Below are positions 5,646 through 6,255 of a DNA stretch of 6,255 nucleotides, piece after piece. The notes beneath the pieces were generated by a model that worked only from the letters and a program-made list of their open reading frames with translations, did no database searches and was not told the DNA's origin. The DNA is from Candidatus Desantisbacteria bacterium CG2_30_40_21. Its GTDB lineage: Bacteria; UBA9089; CG2-30-40-21. Position numbers and translations under genes: made by a program. The stretch covers positions 1-6,255 of the forward strand of contig MNYI01000144.1 of NCBI GenBank assembly GCA_001873945.1, written 5' to 3'. Each line of letters begins with the position of its first letter. Position 1 is the stretch's first letter.

Positions 5646-5804
5646 CAACAACGATACATTTTTCACTCTCCATTGATAAAATGAGACAATGTCTCCGTTG
5701 GGAGATTAATCATGTGTACTTATCCTGTTTCTGCATAACATGCAAAAAGTAATATTATACAGCTAAAAATTATACAAAAATTATTGTTTTTATCAACATT
5801 TTGT
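5646..5804. other. AT-rich spacer with no gene seen
   Basis: This stretch holds no convincing ORF. The only structure noted is a small palindrome, GAGAC-AAT-GTCTC, near 5683-5695. The only long frame nearby (minus strand, 5720-6133) runs antisense through the structured RNA and resembles no protein I know. Confidence 0.5.
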
Positions 5805-5838
5805 TTGACATTTTGAGATAATTGTGATAAAATGTCAA
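5805..5838 (+). promoter_or_regulatory. Sigma70-type promoter inside a palindrome
   Basis: TTGACA (5805-5810), a 17-bp spacer and TAAAAT (5828-5833) make a near-consensus promoter reading toward the structured RNA. The same bases form a perfect 10-bp inverted repeat, TTGACATTTT (5805-5814) and AAAATGTCAA (5829-5838), with one half over the -35 and the other over the -10. That layout would suit a dimeric repressor operator. The symmetry also places TTGACA on the minus strand, with a poor -10 (CAAAAT). Transcription would start near 5840. Confidence 0.6.
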
Positions 5839-5870
5839 TATCCAGTTTCTGGCATATCATTACAATTTGG

Positions 5871-6236
5871 GTGATATACAGAACTGTATAATCACTTGTT
5901 AGCGGTTGAGAACCTGCGAAAGTGGATGCTTGAATGCTGGTGTGGTGAAACCGCACGGTGAGGATTGTTGATGGGTGAGAGATGCGAAAGCTCCTCTGAC
6001 ATAATTGGCGGGCATAGCGATATAAGTATCCGTGCTGGCTATTATCAGCAATACCAACGAATGATGGGCTTTCCGCTAACAAATCGTTGGAGTTGACTGC
6101 GGGATGTGTTATCCATAGTTTGTGATAATTCAAATATTAGTAGTGAAATCAACATTAAGAGGATGTGCCGGACCCGCAGCAACTCAACATTTGTCGTTAG
6201 GTGGTTCAGAACAATACATGAAATAGGAGGTTATCG
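5871..6236 (+). ncRNA. Structured RNA, probable group II intron 5' part
   Basis: Many mutually compatible helices are visible. A hairpin lies at 5871-5895 (GTGAT-ATACA against TGTAT-ATCAC). A long-range helix pairs TTGTTAGCGG (5896-5905) with CCGCTAACAA (6073-6082), 10 of 10. A hairpin GTGTGGT-GAA-ACCGCAC sits at 5940-5956. Two C-GAAA-G tetraloops are at about 5918-5921 and 5986-5989. CCAACGA (6054-6060) pairs with TCGTTGG (6084-6090). A 13-bp helix with one bulged A joins 6090-6103 (GAGTTG-A-CTGCGGG) to 6173-6185. GAAA tetraloops and large multi-helix domains directly before a reverse-transcriptase-like start are characteristic of group II intron domain I and following domains. I cannot fix the 5' end: a standard GUGYG start is not clear; GTGAT at 5871 is one candidate. 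Domains V and VI would lie beyond the window. A retron-type or other RT-associated RNA is the alternative. Confidence 0.55.
6225..6230 (+). promoter_or_regulatory. Strong RBS of the partial ORF
   Basis: A perfect AGGAGG lies six bases before ATG at 6237, which fixes the start of the truncated gene and shows that it is meant to be translated. Confidence 0.75.
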
Positions 6237-6255
6237 ATGGAAGCTTATCAAGTTG
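6237..6255 (+). CDS. Start of a probable group II intron reverse transcriptase (partial)
   Basis: Only six codons (MEAYQV) are present before the window ends. The start is well supported by AGGAGG. Intron-encoded and related reverse transcriptases often begin near an AYxxVxxNxGxxGxD segment, and EAYQV fits its first residues. Together with the structured RNA directly upstream this suggests a reverse transcriptase/maturase. The protein evidence alone is too short to decide, so the call rests mainly on context. Confidence 0.45.

Noticed and set aside
5720..6133. 137-codon minus-strand ORF
   Set aside because: It runs antisense through the densely paired RNA region, shows no recognisable motif or ribosome binding site, and is better explained as chance.
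5871..6236. Metabolite riboswitch (SAM, TPP, cobalamin, c-di-GMP)
   Set aside because: None of the conserved core strings of these classes could be recognised, and the size and long-range helices fit an intron-like RNA better.

Overview
The window looks like a moderately AT-rich genome of an uncultured environmental bacterium with many repeats. Proteins read cleanly from ATG or TTG starts with purine-rich ribosome binding sites, so it is bacterial. I cannot place it to phylum. Almost every intergenic gap holds at least one palindromic or terminally inverted repeat of the CACGAAGAACACGAAG, CACAGAGACACAGAG or ACAGACATTCCTGTCTGT type, which is the main feature of the region.

Layout. Positions 12-178 hold a palindromic element built from 8-bp tandem units. 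A short sensor-less histidine kinase (213-959, +) follows; its last ~18 codons come from a CACGAAGAA repeat. The convergent gap 960-1377 holds a partial duplication of the kinase 3' end, an inverted-repeat element and a small hairpin. Three minus-strand genes follow, in transcription order: a type IV prepilin peptidase (5217-4426), an isoprenylcysteine carboxyl methyltransferase-like membrane methyltransferase (4253-3672) and a DUF2723 multi-pass membrane protein with C-terminal TPRs (3390-1378). The two gaps in this set are each occupied by repeat elements, including a 174-bp MITE-like element with 12-bp terminal inverted repeats and a perfect 8-bp target duplication just upstream of the DUF2723 gene.

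Positions 5218-5870 contain three more palindromic elements and AT-rich sequence ending in a near-consensus sigma70-type promoter inside a 10-bp-arm palindrome. From about 5871 to 6236 the DNA encodes a densely base-paired RNA (long-range helices of 10 and 13 bp, two GAAA tetraloops). It is followed by AGGAGG and the first six codons of a protein (MEAYQV). The best reading is the 5' half of a group II intron-type retroelement entering its reverse transcriptase ORF, but the reverse transcriptase lies outside the window.

How the genes relate. The peptidase would process type IV pilin or pseudopilin precursors at the inner membrane. The methyltransferase and the DUF2723 protein are also membrane proteins, the latter with a fold linked to lipid-linked sugar transfer. 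Co-orientation suggests possible co-transcription, but the repeat-filled gaps (172 and 281 bp) make one operon uncertain. The kinase has no visible response regulator.
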